Of a DNA stretch of 64,000 nucleotides, positions 17,978-27,115 are shown in pieces. The notes below the pieces were generated by a model that saw only the letters and a list, made by a program, of their open reading frames with translations, was not told the DNA's origin and searched no databases. Position numbers and translations under genes: made by a program. Positions within the stretch are counted from its first letter, which is position 1. Each line of letters opens with the position of its first letter. Source of the stretch: Pinibacter aurantiacus (lineage in GTDB: Bacteria; Bacteroidota; Bacteroidia; Chitinophagales; Chitinophagaceae); assembly GCF_019130065.1 (NCBI RefSeq), contig NZ_JAHSPG010000017.1, forward strand, positions 1 through 64,000, written 5' to 3'.

Positions 17978-20900
17978 CTAGAGCAACGCTCTAAGGCTCG
18001 CCCGCCCCACATTCACCGTCTTGCCGTCTCCGGGTTTGCGGCCTTCATATTGTAAGTTGATTTCCAGATTGTTTGCGAGTCTTTTTGTGACATCTAACGA
18101 CCATAAATAGTTTTTGCCGGGCAACAAACCATCAAGCATGGTGTAGCTTACAGTCGTGTTTGTGGGGAAAGGATACTTAATGCTGTTGAAAGTAAATTTT
18201 CCCTGGATGGATGTGCTTTGCAGTAGATTGTATTTCACTTCGGAGTTCAATGAATTTGAAGTGTATTTTTCATTATCGCCTATCTGGTTTTCCCGATTCA
18301 TGTATTTGTAGCTGGCAAGAATTCTAAAAGTGGAACTGTGTGTAAACGTTATGCGTGGTTCGGCGGAATACTGATCAATGTTGAAATTCCTGTTGTCGAA
18401 CTTGTTGCTCTCTGTTGTGAGACGATTGTAGCCCTTTTTGAAATTCGCGTCCAGCGTGATTTTGCGGGTAATGTTCCACCTCGGTTTGAAGCCCCACTCC
18501 CCTACCTGGCGACTTTCCAAACCATAGGTAAGCAGCGCCTTTCCATTGTTACGAAGATTGGATACATCAAAGCCCCATTTGGAGCTGAACCTGTTATAGG
18601 CAAATGTATTTGACCAAACATTTGCCAACGTAAGCAGGGATGTATCGTTGATCGCTTTGGCAAATGGATTCAGTTGAATAAATCCCTGCGCAATTTCTTT
18701 CTTCGAAATTTGAAGCGATGACTGGAAGTTAATGTTTGACAACAGTTTCTTAAAGCCATGCCTGTTCTTCGGGTCAATTATTGACCGCGGATTGAGCGAA
18801 ACGCTATAGTTAAAAGTGTTGTAGTTGGCTTTTACAAATTCATTGGTGGGCGTGAATATCCGAATATATTTAGCCTGGTCCTGGAACTGCGCCAGTTCAA
18901 ATTCATTCAGCTGCTGCACGCCATCATTGTTATAATCGATCCATGTATACTGCCCTTGTCCTGCGGGCACTTCAAGGTATGCATAGTCTCTTTTTTGTTC
19001 CTGTCCGGCGCCCACTTCATACAAAATATTGCCGGATGCAAAACCTTTCCAAACGTTTGCCTGGTATTCGGCCCTGGCCAGCAAGCTTTCATCAGCGGTT
19101 TGGGACGTAATGTCTTTTTGCAATACATCCAGTTTGCGATAAGTGGCGTTCACCCGCAATTGGTTCTTTGGATTTTTCAGCAGATCCGCAAATACGTTGA
19201 TGTTGTTGCTTCTGTCGGCGCGTTTAAGATCTTTTCCGTAAGGATAGGAATCGGTTCGGTTAAAATAAGTAATCCCCCATTTGTTATACTTGCTTTCATC
19301 GGATTTCAAATACGCCTGAATGGTTTGAAAAGAAAAACTGTTGGAGTTGATAGTGTCGGATATTTTATTTCTGATCTCATTGTGTTCAAGCGCGTAGCTC
19401 GCGCCAATAACATAATTCCTCATTTGCTTCAACAGTTTTGAAACGTCGAAAGTCGGACGGAAGAAATAGCCTTTATCCGTAGCCGAAACAGAATTGGTCA
19501 GGTTGATCTGGTTGTTAAAGCGAAAACCTTTTATGTCTTGTTGTTGCGTAAGAATATTTCGCACGCCATTAAAGCCGTCGCTTCGCGTGTAGGAGTTGAA
19601 ATCATAACGCAGCCTGTTGTTCATTTTGTCCTGCAGTTCCGTGCCGGCAGTAATAATGGTTTCTGTGGCCGGTGTTGTAAGCAGCGGCAATCCCCAATCC
19701 CTTGTGTACTCTACATTCCGGAGTCTTTCAATAGGTTGAAACTGCGCCTGCACCCACTCTATTCCCGCATTGGAAACAAGCTGTAGTTTTTTGTCTGCTT
19801 TGCTTCGCAGGGGATGCACATCCTTGATCACAAATTTTCCCGCATAGCCATTGTCGTTGCCTTTATCTTTTTGCGAAAATAAGTTGACGTCGTAATGGCT
19901 GTATGCCATTTCTCCGGTAACGGTTGTATGTTTTGATATATTGTAGTCGGCTCCAAACGTAACCACCGATTGCTTTTTCGGCGTAACCAAAAAACTCGCC
20001 GCTTCGAAATTTCCCTGTGGCGTGCCGTTCAATGGAGCCACCCACTTGTACACCTTTCCGTTGGCGCCATTTAAATCCGGAACATAGTTGCCACGATTGG
20101 TGCCCACTTCAGTGAACGACAAATTGTATTTGGCGCTGTCCGGATTTGTGGAATACACATAAATGCTGTCGTGCCTGCCATCGTGCAATGTGTCGACCCT
20201 GGCGTATAATATTTTGTTGGCACTAAAGGTGTCGAGCGTGGCAACGGGATAAAACGCGAGATTGGTGCTATCACCTATGGCATTTAAAAAGTGTTTTTGT
20301 GTGCTGTCGAGCGATTGATTGATGGGAGAATTTTTTGCGTCCCCATTGCTATACGCGGCAACGCGCAATTTAAGTTTGTTGCTGAAATTTGTTTCGTTGG
20401 AGAGATACAAATTCGTGTTCAGATAATTTCTATCAGCGTATTCAAATTCAACCTGGATCCGGCTGTCCTTTGTGATCATTCGTCTTGGCGTAAAGGTCAG
20501 CTCTGCCGTATTGTAGTTAATAATGTAATCCTGGTCTTCGCCGCGTTGTAAGAGTTGCCCGTCCAGAAACACTTTTTCTGTTCCACCCAAAATCACAAAG
20601 TAGAGTTCATTGTTGGCTCCCTGTAACCTGTACGGTCCCTGGTTTCCCTCCTGGCCCTGGAAAACGTTTCTCGTGAATTTTCCTTTCGCGATGGAACCGC
20701 TTACCAATATGGTGTTCGTTATGCCCGGCGCTATTTTACCGGTATTTTCAAACGTTGCTCCCTGCAGGCGTTTGTAGAAATTGAGGAAATAGTTTTTGTT
20801 TTGCCGCAAGTCAATATCACCCAAACTAAGCTGCCAGCCATTCTTTTTAAACTGTAGAAAAACGCGGTCAAACTCGTTCAGCTGTTGCGTTGTTCCGTCA

Positions 20901-21454
20901 GGCTGAATGGGAATATTGTTATCGGTAATGGCAGCGAGAATCTGAATGCTGTCTGCCAGGTAGCCGCTTAACTGAAGGTTCAGGTTCGAGGTAACCACCA
21001 CATCCTGGCTATTGCCAAAGGAAATGCCGCGGCCAAAACTACCATTGTATGTAAGATTGCCAAAGTTGAAAAAATTGTTTGCATTTTTATCCGCCTCGCC
21101 GGTTATGTAAGGTTTTGCTAAAAAGAAATTGATAAGGCTGTCGTAGTGCATGTGGCTGGCCACTGCGTTCAGCTTGGCGGGAAACACACGGTACACCATA
21201 ACAAGCGTATCTATCGGCGGCTTTTGTTTCCAGGTTAAAGTGGCATTGACGAAGTCAACGGTGAAACTGCTGTCCGGAACGCCTAAAATATGCACACTAT
21301 TGGGAACAACGCTTAAGGAGTCGAAAGGCACGACCGAGCCGCTTACGGTAATTGTTTTTTTGCGCAGATTCGAAATGTTCTTTCCCGCGGGAATCTGGCC
21401 GAAGCCGGAAAACGCCACAAAAGAAATCAATATTAAAAAAAGCAGTTGCTTCAT
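17978..21454 (-). CDS. Large SprA-like outer-membrane barrel protein
   Basis: A 1158-residue protein with a signal peptide (cleaved near FSGFGQ, residue 20). Residues about 110-230 include GRGISFGNSQDVVVTSNLNL and an LADSIQILAAITDNNIPIQP...TQQLNEFDRVFLQF stretch that resembles the repeated SprA N-terminal segment of the type IX translocon. A second region, YRLQGANNELYFVILGGTEKVFLDG, also matches that style. The C-terminal half consists of alternating beta strands and ends in RASLRALL, consistent with a large barrel. It is about half the length of SprA itself, so it is a relative, not the translocon channel. It could be a scaffold or surface-assembly protein. Confidence 0.85.
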   Translation of the reverse strand: MKQLLFLILISFVAFSGFGQIPAGKNISNLRKKTITVSGSVVPFDSLSVVPNSVHILGVPDSSFTVDFVNATLTWKQKPPIDTLVMVYRVFPAKLNAVASHMHYDSLINFFLAKPYITGEADKNANNFFNFGNLTYNGSFGRGISFGNSQDVVVTSNLNLQLSGYLADSIQILAAITDNNIPIQPDGTTQQLNEFDRVFLQFKKNGWQLSLGDIDLRQNKNYFLNFYKRLQGATFENTGKIAPGITNTILVSGSIAKGKFTRNVFQGQEGNQGPYRLQGANNELYFVILGGTEKVFLDGQLLQRGEDQDYIINYNTAELTFTPRRMITKDSRIQVEFEYADRNYLNTNLYLSNETNFSNKLKLRVAAYSNGDAKNSPINQSLDSTQKHFLNAIGDSTNLAFYPVATLDTFSANKILYARVDTLHDGRHDSIYVYSTNPDSAKYNLSFTEVGTNRGNYVPDLNGANGKVYKWVAPLNGTPQGNFEAASFLVTPKKQSVVTFGADYNISKHTTVTGEMAYSHYDVNLFSQKDKGNDNGYAGKFVIKDVHPLRSKADKKLQLVSNAGIEWVQAQFQPIERLRNVEYTRDWGLPLLTTPATETIITAGTELQDKMNNRLRYDFNSYTRSDGFNGVRNILTQQQDIKGFRFNNQINLTNSVSATDKGYFFRPTFDVSKLLKQMRNYVIGASYALEHNEIRNKISDTINSNSFSFQTIQAYLKSDESKYNKWGITYFNRTDSYPYGKDLKRADRSNNINVFADLLKNPKNQLRVNATYRKLDVLQKDITSQTADESLLARAEYQANVWKGFASGNILYEVGAGQEQKRDYAYLEVPAGQGQYTWIDYNNDGVQQLNEFELAQFQDQAKYIRIFTPTNEFVKANYNTFNYSVSLNPRSIIDPKNRHGFKKLLSNINFQSSLQISKKEIAQGFIQLNPFAKAINDTSLLTLANVWSNTFAYNRFSSKWGFDVSNLRNNGKALLTYGLESRQVGEWGFKPRWNITRKITLDANFKKGYNRLTTESNKFDNRNFNIDQYSAEPRITFTHSSTFRILASYKYMNRENQIGDNEKYTSNSLNSEVKYNLLQSTSIQGKFTFNSIKYPFPTNTTVSYTMLDGLLPGKNYLWSLDVTKRLANNLEINLQYEGRKPGDGKTVNVGRASLRALL

Positions 21455-21570
21455 ATAGGCCTTTGAAAATTGCGCAATATTGCCAGAGGCATTGCCTATA
21501 AAACGTGGATATTTAAAATTACTGCTTATTTAAAAGGAATTTGCTGCAAAATATTGTATATGAGGGAATA

Positions 21571-21922
21571 AATAGGAATTAGAAAATAGAAATTAGGAAT
21601 TAGATGGGCTAAAGCTTTGTTTGAATTTAAGACCAAATGGGATTTGCAATTAGAATAAATATCATGGCATCCTAATCATATTGTCGCAACCAATTTTGCA
21701 ACTGCTTCTAATTCCTGGTTTTCAATCAGCGTCGTTTAGTTATCGAGAAGGCCCGCCCGGATGAATCCGGTTCGGACGGGCTTCGACAAGCTCGGCCTGA
21801 CAGCGCGAACGAGCTGTCAGGCCGAGCTTGTCGAAGCCTCGTTGCAGAGAAACAATGTCGTCCAAAGTTCTAACGAACGATATTGAACACCGCTTTTCTA
21901 ACTCCTAACTCCTGATTCCTAT
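21571..21922. repeat. Inverted repeat element, family J, enclosing a family L hairpin
   Basis: Left arm 21571-21603 iterates GGAATTAGAAATTA; right arm 21896-21922 reads CTAACTCCTAACTCCTGATT. A partial arm also occurs at 21706-21717. The right arm begins exactly at the stop codon of the small lipoprotein gene. The 464-bp gap 21455-21918 otherwise contains only the long hairpin listed next. Confidence 0.75.
21779..21838. repeat. Perfect 26-bp stem, family L hairpin
   Basis: Arms 21779-21804 and 21813-21838 are exact complements (core CTTCGACAAGCTCGGCCTGA) around an 8-bp loop. The same core, with A for G, occurs tandemly at 43667-43810. Confidence 0.92.
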
Positions 21923-22149
21923 TTATGCATGGGCGTATCTGCTCTGTGTATACTGTCTGCTCGCAATGTGTCTGTGCTCATATTTGACGGATTGGTTGGA
22001 CTTGCATTACTATTTTGATAAGAAGAATCGGTGTTTGAATTCATGATACTGTCTGACCCTGAATTGTTACTACCTCTGCTATTGTCATTGCCGCAGTAGG
22101 CGAAAAACATTCCTATAATGATGGTAGAAATTCCGATTGTTTTTTTCAT
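21919..22149 (-). CDS. Small Ser/Asn-rich lipoprotein
   Basis: A 76-residue protein with a lipoprotein signal (MKKTIGISTIIIGMFFAYC; Cys19 lipidated). The remainder is low-complexity Ser, Asn, Asp and Thr with repeated DS pairs and no folded domain expected. It is likely anchored in the outer or inner membrane. The function is unknown. The clear signal sequence and the start of repeat DNA exactly at the stop support it as a gene. Confidence 0.75.
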   Translation of the reverse strand: MKKTIGISTIIIGMFFAYCGNDNSRGSNNSGSDSIMNSNTDSSYQNSNASPTNPSNMSTDTLRADSIHRADTPMHK

Positions 22150-22418
22150 AAAATTTAAATTTTGTTTTGCTAATCAATTTCATTGCTTGATGATTTTCAT
22201 GAAAAATGCGTTCCATATAAAGTTTCTTGAAAAGTTGAGCTGATAACGGCATGAAAATTAGACAGTTGAAGGGCTTGTTTATTAAAACAAAACAAGCGGT
22301 TTTTTTGTAGATATAGTGTATAAAAAACTCCACTGTAGCTGCGTTTTAGCTGCTATGATGGGAACGGTTTTTTAAGTTGTACTACAAGACGATTGCGAAA
22401 ATTTAAAATTGAATTTGT

Positions 22419-22625
22419 ATGTCAAAAAAGCCTTTGCCAAATGAAAAAAAGGTCAGCAATGATAAAAGTGTGACCGATAAAAAAGAAGAAGAAATATTTC
22501 GTCAGGAGACCGATCTCGATATGAAGATCAGCCTGGAGCGCCGCAAAAAGGGCCTGCCTGATGAGGGTCTAAAAACGCCCGATAATTTTAATGAAGATCA
22601 TAGCATGGACAGGAATGTGCTATGA
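22419..22625 (+). CDS. Small charged hypothetical protein
   Basis: A 68-residue, strongly charged protein (MSKKPLPNEKKVSNDK...) without a signal peptide or hydrophobic core, probably disordered and cytosolic. An A-rich leader precedes the ATG. Family H repeat units follow immediately after the stop TGA, as with genuine genes here. The function is unknown. Confidence 0.65.
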   Translation: MSKKPLPNEKKVSNDKSVTDKKEEEIFRQETDLDMKISLERRKKGLPDEGLKTPDNFNEDHSMDRNVL

Positions 22626-22627
22626 AG

Positions 22628-22783
22628 AATTGAAAATTGAAAGTTGAAAATTGAAAATGAGGAAGAACGCTGATTTTCATGATTGTCAAGATTTGATATG
22701 ATTTTATATTCCAATCATTTCAAATTATCAAAATCATAATGATCTGCGTTCCATTTTCCATTTTCAACTTTCCATTTTCAACT
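22628..22783. repeat. Nested inverted repeats, families H (outer) and K (inner)
   Basis: Outer arms 22628-22660 (GAAAATTGAAAGTTGAAAAT) and 22749-22783 (complement). The inner pair spans 22669-22748, with GATTTTCATGATTGTCAAG on the left and a diverged complement on the right. The inner pair is the same family as 45430-45592. Confidence 0.78.
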
Positions 22784-22872
22784 AAACCCTATCTTCGCGT
22801 GATAACCAGACTGTTATTATTCTACTGGTGCAAGCCGATGTCCTACCTTACGAAATCAATTAGTGACTTACT

Positions 22873-25800
22873 ATGCCCCAAACACCAAAACTACCCGGAA
22901 GTGGTTTTAAAACACTTTTCGTGATGATTTTTTTATCGGTCAGCGTCTTATCCCAGGCGCAGTTTTCAATGACCGAAACCTTTGCAAACAACAATATTTC
23001 TCCCAATCTTATTATTGGCAATAATGCAGCGCTAACAGCCGCTTCGGGTATAGATCCCGCGGGCCAGGGTTGGCTGCGACTGACGAATAACATTGGCCAG
23101 AGCGGCTATTGCTATATCAATAAAAATATACCATCTGGCCTGGGTGTATTAGCAGAATTTGAATTCAAGGCATGGAGCACTTCGTATGATCCAAATGCGG
23201 ATGGGTTTTCAATGTTCTTATTCGATGCGAACTATGGGCCGGGCACATTTAGTATAGGCGCACTGGGTGGAGCTCTGGGATATATTGGTTTGCCGGGAGC
23301 ATATATTGGCATAGGCCTCGATGAATTTGGTAATAACTCTAATCCCTCTGTGGTAGGCGATGTGAGTGCTCCGGGGTTTATATCACAGGCGATAACCGTT
23401 CGGGCGCCGACTTCGCAAAACAACATTTATCTTACCGGCACCGGCGCCAACCTGGGAAACACTCCACTGGCAGGAACTGCATTGAGTTATGGCTATTCGG
23501 GCACAGGTCGGCCAACCGATGATGTGTACTATCGCAAAGCTCGCATAACAGTAGCGCCCATAGGTGGTTTGTACCAAATAATTGTGGCTTTGCAAACCAG
23601 CCCGAGCGGTACAATGACCAACATTTTAACCACCACCACCGCTACACCTCCTCCTGCTAATCTGAAGATTGGTTTTGCTGCATCCACCGGCTCCTATTGG
23701 GCGTATCACGAAATACGCAACCTTACTGTTACAACCCCCGGTGGTGTGCGTGCAGAAAAAACGGGGCCACAGTTATTTAAAAACGGAGACAACGTAAGTT
23801 ATAAGGTTAAAGTGTACAATGATGGATTCACACCGCAATCAGGCATCGCATTTACAGACAGCCTGCCCGCCGGCTTCCAGTTTGGTTCTATCGCGTTTGA
23901 TAACGCCGGCAACCCGGGAAATACTTTTGACGCCAATGCAGGGTCGGTTGTAAACAACGTATATACCAACAGCTCACTTGGGCTGAACGGTGGTAGCTAC
24001 GGCATAATTACCCTCAATGGCATGATGGCCCTGACTGACAGCGCAACAAAGCAAATGAGGAACACTGCCATTGCAAAATCCCCGACCGGTGTGGTTGATC
24101 CTGACTTGATAAATGATACTTCACGATTCAGCAGTTATCGTGTGCCGGTTATCAATAAGAAAGACATCAATATCTGTGGTGGAAGCAATACTAGTTTGGC
24201 ACTTGCTACGATGGCAGGAGCTCAGTTAAACTGGACAGTTAGTTCTACCGGAAGTGTGACGGGCGCTGTTGCAGGTTCAGGAACTGCGGATGCTTCGGGC
24301 AATTTTACGTTGAACCAAACTGTAATCAATACAGGTACAACACCAGCATTGGTTACGTACACCATTACACCCTCTTATATACATACACTCGCAGATGGCT
24401 CTACTTTAACTGCTACGGGAACTGCGGTGGCATCGACTGTAACGGTAAAACCGATGCCTGCTACGCCAATAATTACATTGACACCGGTTTGTGAAGGCGG
24501 TGATCAAATTTTTAAAGCCAGTAGTTCAACTCCTGGTGTTACCTACAACTGGACAGGGCCAAAACTTATAATAATAAATGACCAGGCTATTCTGCAGGCT
24601 GCCACACCCAATAACACCATTTATAGTGTTTCCGCGACTTTGAATGGATGTACTTCTCCGGTTGCAAGTACTACGCTGCAATTAAAGCCTGTACCGGCGA
24701 CGCCAACGATTTCATGGACACCAACCTGCGAGGGCGCTGACGAGGTTCTAACCGCAAGTACTGTAACATCTGGCGTAACCTACAATTGGACGGGTGTAAA
24801 ACCGCTGATAGTAAATAATAACCAGGCCACGATCAAAGCTGCAACAACCGCAGATAATGGAACCTATAGTGTTACCGCGACTTTGGACGGATGTACTTCC
24901 CAGTCCGGAACGGCAGATGTTGTGATCAGGCCTGCGCCCTACGGGCCAGCGGCTTCATACAATGGCGGCAATGGAAGTATTTGCCAGGGCAGTGACTTGT
25001 CGCTTTGGGCAGCGTCCGCTACTCCCGGCGCTAGCTACAGTTGGACGGGGCCGAATGGTTTCGCTTCAAATTTGGCTACCCCAATGATTTCAAATGCAAG
25101 TCTTTCCGCCGCGGGCCATTACCTTGTTACCGCAACATCTAACGGCTGTACTTCCAAACCAACTGACCTGAATGTGGTGATCAATAACAAGATATCTGTG
25201 GACGTAAACAAAAAAGACGTGACCTGCCAGGGAGGATCGGATGGAACGATTGTGTTGACTGCTAGCAACGGACTGGCTCCATATTCATATAAATGGAACA
25301 ATGGAAGCAATCAACAAATGCTTGCGAATCTTCCGGCCGCCAGCTACAACGCAAAGGTGACCGATGCGAATGGTTGTTATGTGAATACTTCTTCCATTGT
25401 AGTAAGTGATGGGGCGGCTCTTCCTCCTACTCCTGTGGCGGATAATATTGAGGTTTGTGAAGGAACAGGATCTTTAACACTAAGTGCAGAGGGCGTTAAT
25501 TTGCAATGGTACAATAGCGATGGTTCGTCATTGCCATCAGCGCCGCAAATCAGCAAAGGCACTCCAAATGCTTACAGTTATTACGTTAACAGCAAAGATG
25601 CATTGGGTTGCGAAAGCCCCAAAACAATGATCACTGCGTGGATCAAACCGGTCCCCGAAATAACCGCTATAAACAAGCGGGAGGCTAACTGTAATGGTTA
25701 TCCGAAAGGTATTTTTGAAGTGTTGGTTGACGGAGGATGTAAAAATACCGGCTACACGTTTTCATTGCTTAACACCACACAATCCCAGATTAGCGCGACT

Positions 25801-26175
25801 TTTACAAATATTGCCCCGGGCAATTACACGGTGCAGGTCACTGATGCATGCGGTTGTTCGGCATCACAAAGTGTTACCATGACAGTAAAAATGAATGATT
25901 GTGATTTGCAATTACCCAATGCGTTTACGCCGAACAACGATAACAAGAACGATATATTCAGACCAACGAGCTGGGGAATTGTATCAGACTATAAGTTGCA
26001 GATATACAACCGCCAGGGCCAGATGGTGTTCCAAAGCACAAGGCCGGAAGATGGATGGAACGGCAGTATCCGGGGAATGGTGCAGCCCGAAGGAACTTAC
26101 GTATGGCTGCTAAACTACAAAAACGCAAACGGAGAATTGCGCAATTTGAAGGGGACGGTGGTGTTGCTGAAATGA
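22873..26175 (+). CDS. Secreted lectin-like/Ig-like modular protein with type-B T9SS C-terminal domain
   Basis: An 1100-residue protein with a signal peptide ending near SVLSQAQ (residue 31). Modules in order: an L-type lectin-like sandwich (about 35-280; GQGWLRLTNN, ADGFSMFLFDA, YIGIGLDEFG), a DUF11 surface-repeat domain (about 290-420; VSYKVKVYNDGFTPQSGIAFTD), a PKD-like domain (about 430-535), three Ig-like repeats with YNWTGP or YSWTGP (about 540-790), SprB-like repeats (about 795-850 and 935-1015; CQGGSDGTIVLTASNG, SYKWNNG) and a CHU_C sorting domain at the end (LPNAFTPNNDNKND, YNRQGQMVFQS). Export by the type IX system and surface binding to glycans are inferred. Its sorting domain is close to that of the NHL protein at 9426. 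Confidence 0.92.
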   Translation: MPQTPKLPGSGFKTLFVMIFLSVSVLSQAQFSMTETFANNNISPNLIIGNNAALTAASGIDPAGQGWLRLTNNIGQSGYCYINKNIPSGLGVLAEFEFKAWSTSYDPNADGFSMFLFDANYGPGTFSIGALGGALGYIGLPGAYIGIGLDEFGNNSNPSVVGDVSAPGFISQAITVRAPTSQNNIYLTGTGANLGNTPLAGTALSYGYSGTGRPTDDVYYRKARITVAPIGGLYQIIVALQTSPSGTMTNILTTTTATPPPANLKIGFAASTGSYWAYHEIRNLTVTTPGGVRAEKTGPQLFKNGDNVSYKVKVYNDGFTPQSGIAFTDSLPAGFQFGSIAFDNAGNPGNTFDANAGSVVNNVYTNSSLGLNGGSYGIITLNGMMALTDSATKQMRNTAIAKSPTGVVDPDLINDTSRFSSYRVPVINKKDINICGGSNTSLALATMAGAQLNWTVSSTGSVTGAVAGSGTADASGNFTLNQTVINTGTTPALVTYTITPSYIHTLADGSTLTATGTAVASTVTVKPMPATPIITLTPVCEGGDQIFKASSSTPGVTYNWTGPKLIIINDQAILQAATPNNTIYSVSATLNGCTSPVASTTLQLKPVPATPTISWTPTCEGADEVLTASTVTSGVTYNWTGVKPLIVNNNQATIKAATTADNGTYSVTATLDGCTSQSGTADVVIRPAPYGPAASYNGGNGSICQGSDLSLWAASATPGASYSWTGPNGFASNLATPMISNASLSAAGHYLVTATSNGCTSKPTDLNVVINNKISVDVNKKDVTCQGGSDGTIVLTASNGLAPYSYKWNNGSNQQMLANLPAASYNAKVTDANGCYVNTSSIVVSDGAALPPTPVADNIEVCEGTGSLTLSAEGVNLQWYNSDGSSLPSAPQISKGTPNAYSYYVNSKDALGCESPKTMITAWIKPVPEITAINKREANCNGYPKGIFEVLVDGGCKNTGYTFSLLNTTQSQISATFTNIAPGNYTVQVTDACGCSASQSVTMTVKMNDCDLQLPNAFTPNNDNKNDIFRPTSWGIVSDYKLQIYNRQGQMVFQSTRPEDGWNGSIRGMVQPEGTYVWLLNYKNANGELRNLKGTVVLLK

Positions 26176-26179
26176 TGGT

Positions 26180-26322
26180 TAATTTGAAAATTTGAAGATT
26201 TGAAGATTTGAAAATTAAGAAGTGCATCAGATCGATTGATTATGGCCAGCGCCGGAGGCCGACAGCTATAAATAACAAATGGTCGACCGAAAAGCATTTT
26301 CAAATCTTCAAATTTTCAAATT
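26180..26322. repeat. Inverted repeat element, family A (copy A3)
   Basis: Left arm 26180-26217 and right arm 26293-26322, with the standard TTTGAAAATTTGAAGA units, between two convergent genes. The left arm starts about 5 bp after the plus-strand stop codon. Confidence 0.85.
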
Positions 26323-26350
26323 AAAAAAAGCCGCTTATGCGGCTTTTTTT
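26323..26350. terminator. Bidirectional terminator overlapping a stop codon
   Basis: Seven A, GCCGC, TTAT, GCGGC, seven T. The stop codon of the minus-strand gene (26335-26337) lies in the loop, so the last codons of that gene form one side of the stem. Confidence 0.9.
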
Positions 26351-26886
26351 CTCTTCGGTTTCAGCGCTGCTTCCAACGCTTTACTTAGATTTTGAAACGT
26401 GGGCTTTTCTGTGAAAAGCTCGCCGTTAATGAAAAATGTAGGTACGTCTTTAACACCTTTGTCTAATCCTTCCAACAGGTCATTTCTTACCGTCCAGCCA
26501 TACACAGAGTCCACGAGTTTGGGTAAGAAATTTTTGTCTGTGACACCCGCATCACGTGCATACTCCTTCAAGCTGATGGTGCCAAGCGTGCGGTGATAAC
26601 GGAACAACAGATCGTGCATTTCCCAGAATTTTCCTTCCTGGGATGCTGCCACTGCTGCTTCTGCCGCTTTGTGGGCCCGCTGGTGTATTTGTGTTAAAGG
26701 AAAGTGGCGAAAATTAAACCTGAGTTTTCCTTCGAATTCACCGAGTAATTGTTTAACCACATCATGCGCCTTTAAGCATTCATCGCTTTCATAATCGCCA
26801 AACATCACAAGGCTTAACGGCGCTTTGGCATCGCCCGTCCACACATTTTTCGGTTCTATAATTTCAACCGTTTCTTTTTGCTTCAT
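26335..26886 (-). CDS. DsbA-family thioredoxin-like protein with altered active site
   Basis: A 183-residue protein of the DsbA/Thioredoxin_4 type. The N-terminal strand VMFGDYES leads to S34-D-E-C37 where the family has CPxC, so only the second cysteine remains. The cis-proline region is KDVPTFFINGELF (about 145-157). A helical insert with FRHFPLTQIHQRAHKAAEAA matches the family. No signal peptide is present, so it is cytosolic. Loss of the nucleophilic cysteine makes ordinary disulfide exchange unlikely; a glutathione-transferase-like, chaperone or monothiol role is possible. Confidence 0.88.
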   Translation of the reverse strand: MKQKETVEIIEPKNVWTGDAKAPLSLVMFGDYESDECLKAHDVVKQLLGEFEGKLRFNFRHFPLTQIHQRAHKAAEAAVAASQEGKFWEMHDLLFRYHRTLGTISLKEYARDAGVTDKNFLPKLVDSVYGWTVRNDLLEGLDKGVKDVPTFFINGELFTEKPTFQNLSKALEAALKPKRKKAA

Positions 26887-26903
26887 AGCTATGCTCCTTT
26901 TTT

Positions 26904-27073
26904 AATAATTGAATAACTGAGTAACTGAATAACTGAATGGTTGAGTTTTGAAGATGCATTTTGAAATGCAAGCTTTCATTTATTCTACCATGAATAGCAG
27001 AGTAATTGAATATTATCCACACCCATCGACTTTGAAACTTCAGTTATTCAGTTACTCAGTTATTCAGTTATTT
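26904..27073. repeat. Inverted repeat element, family C (copy C1)
   Basis: Left arm 26904-26945 iterates GAATAACTGAGTAACTGAAT; right arm 27039-27073 is its complement. The 90-bp centre is recognisably homologous to that of the element at 43059-43225, which shows this is one dispersed element. Confidence 0.88.
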
Positions 27074-27077
27074 TATA

Positions 27078-27105
27078 GAAAAGCAAAACCGCCTATCCGG
27101 CGGCT
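27078..27105 (-). terminator. Terminator after clpB
   Basis: The minus strand reads CCGCC-GGATA-GGCGG followed by TTTTGCTTTT, starting about 10 bp beyond the clpB stop codon. Confidence 0.82.
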
Positions 27106-27115
27106 CTGCATGTAT

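Noticed and set aside
22273..22307. GCTTGTTT...AAACAAGC hairpin followed by a T-run in the divergent gap 22150-22418
   Set aside because: It looks like a terminator on the plus strand but follows no plus-strand gene; it may be a leader hairpin, and the evidence is too thin to list as a feature.
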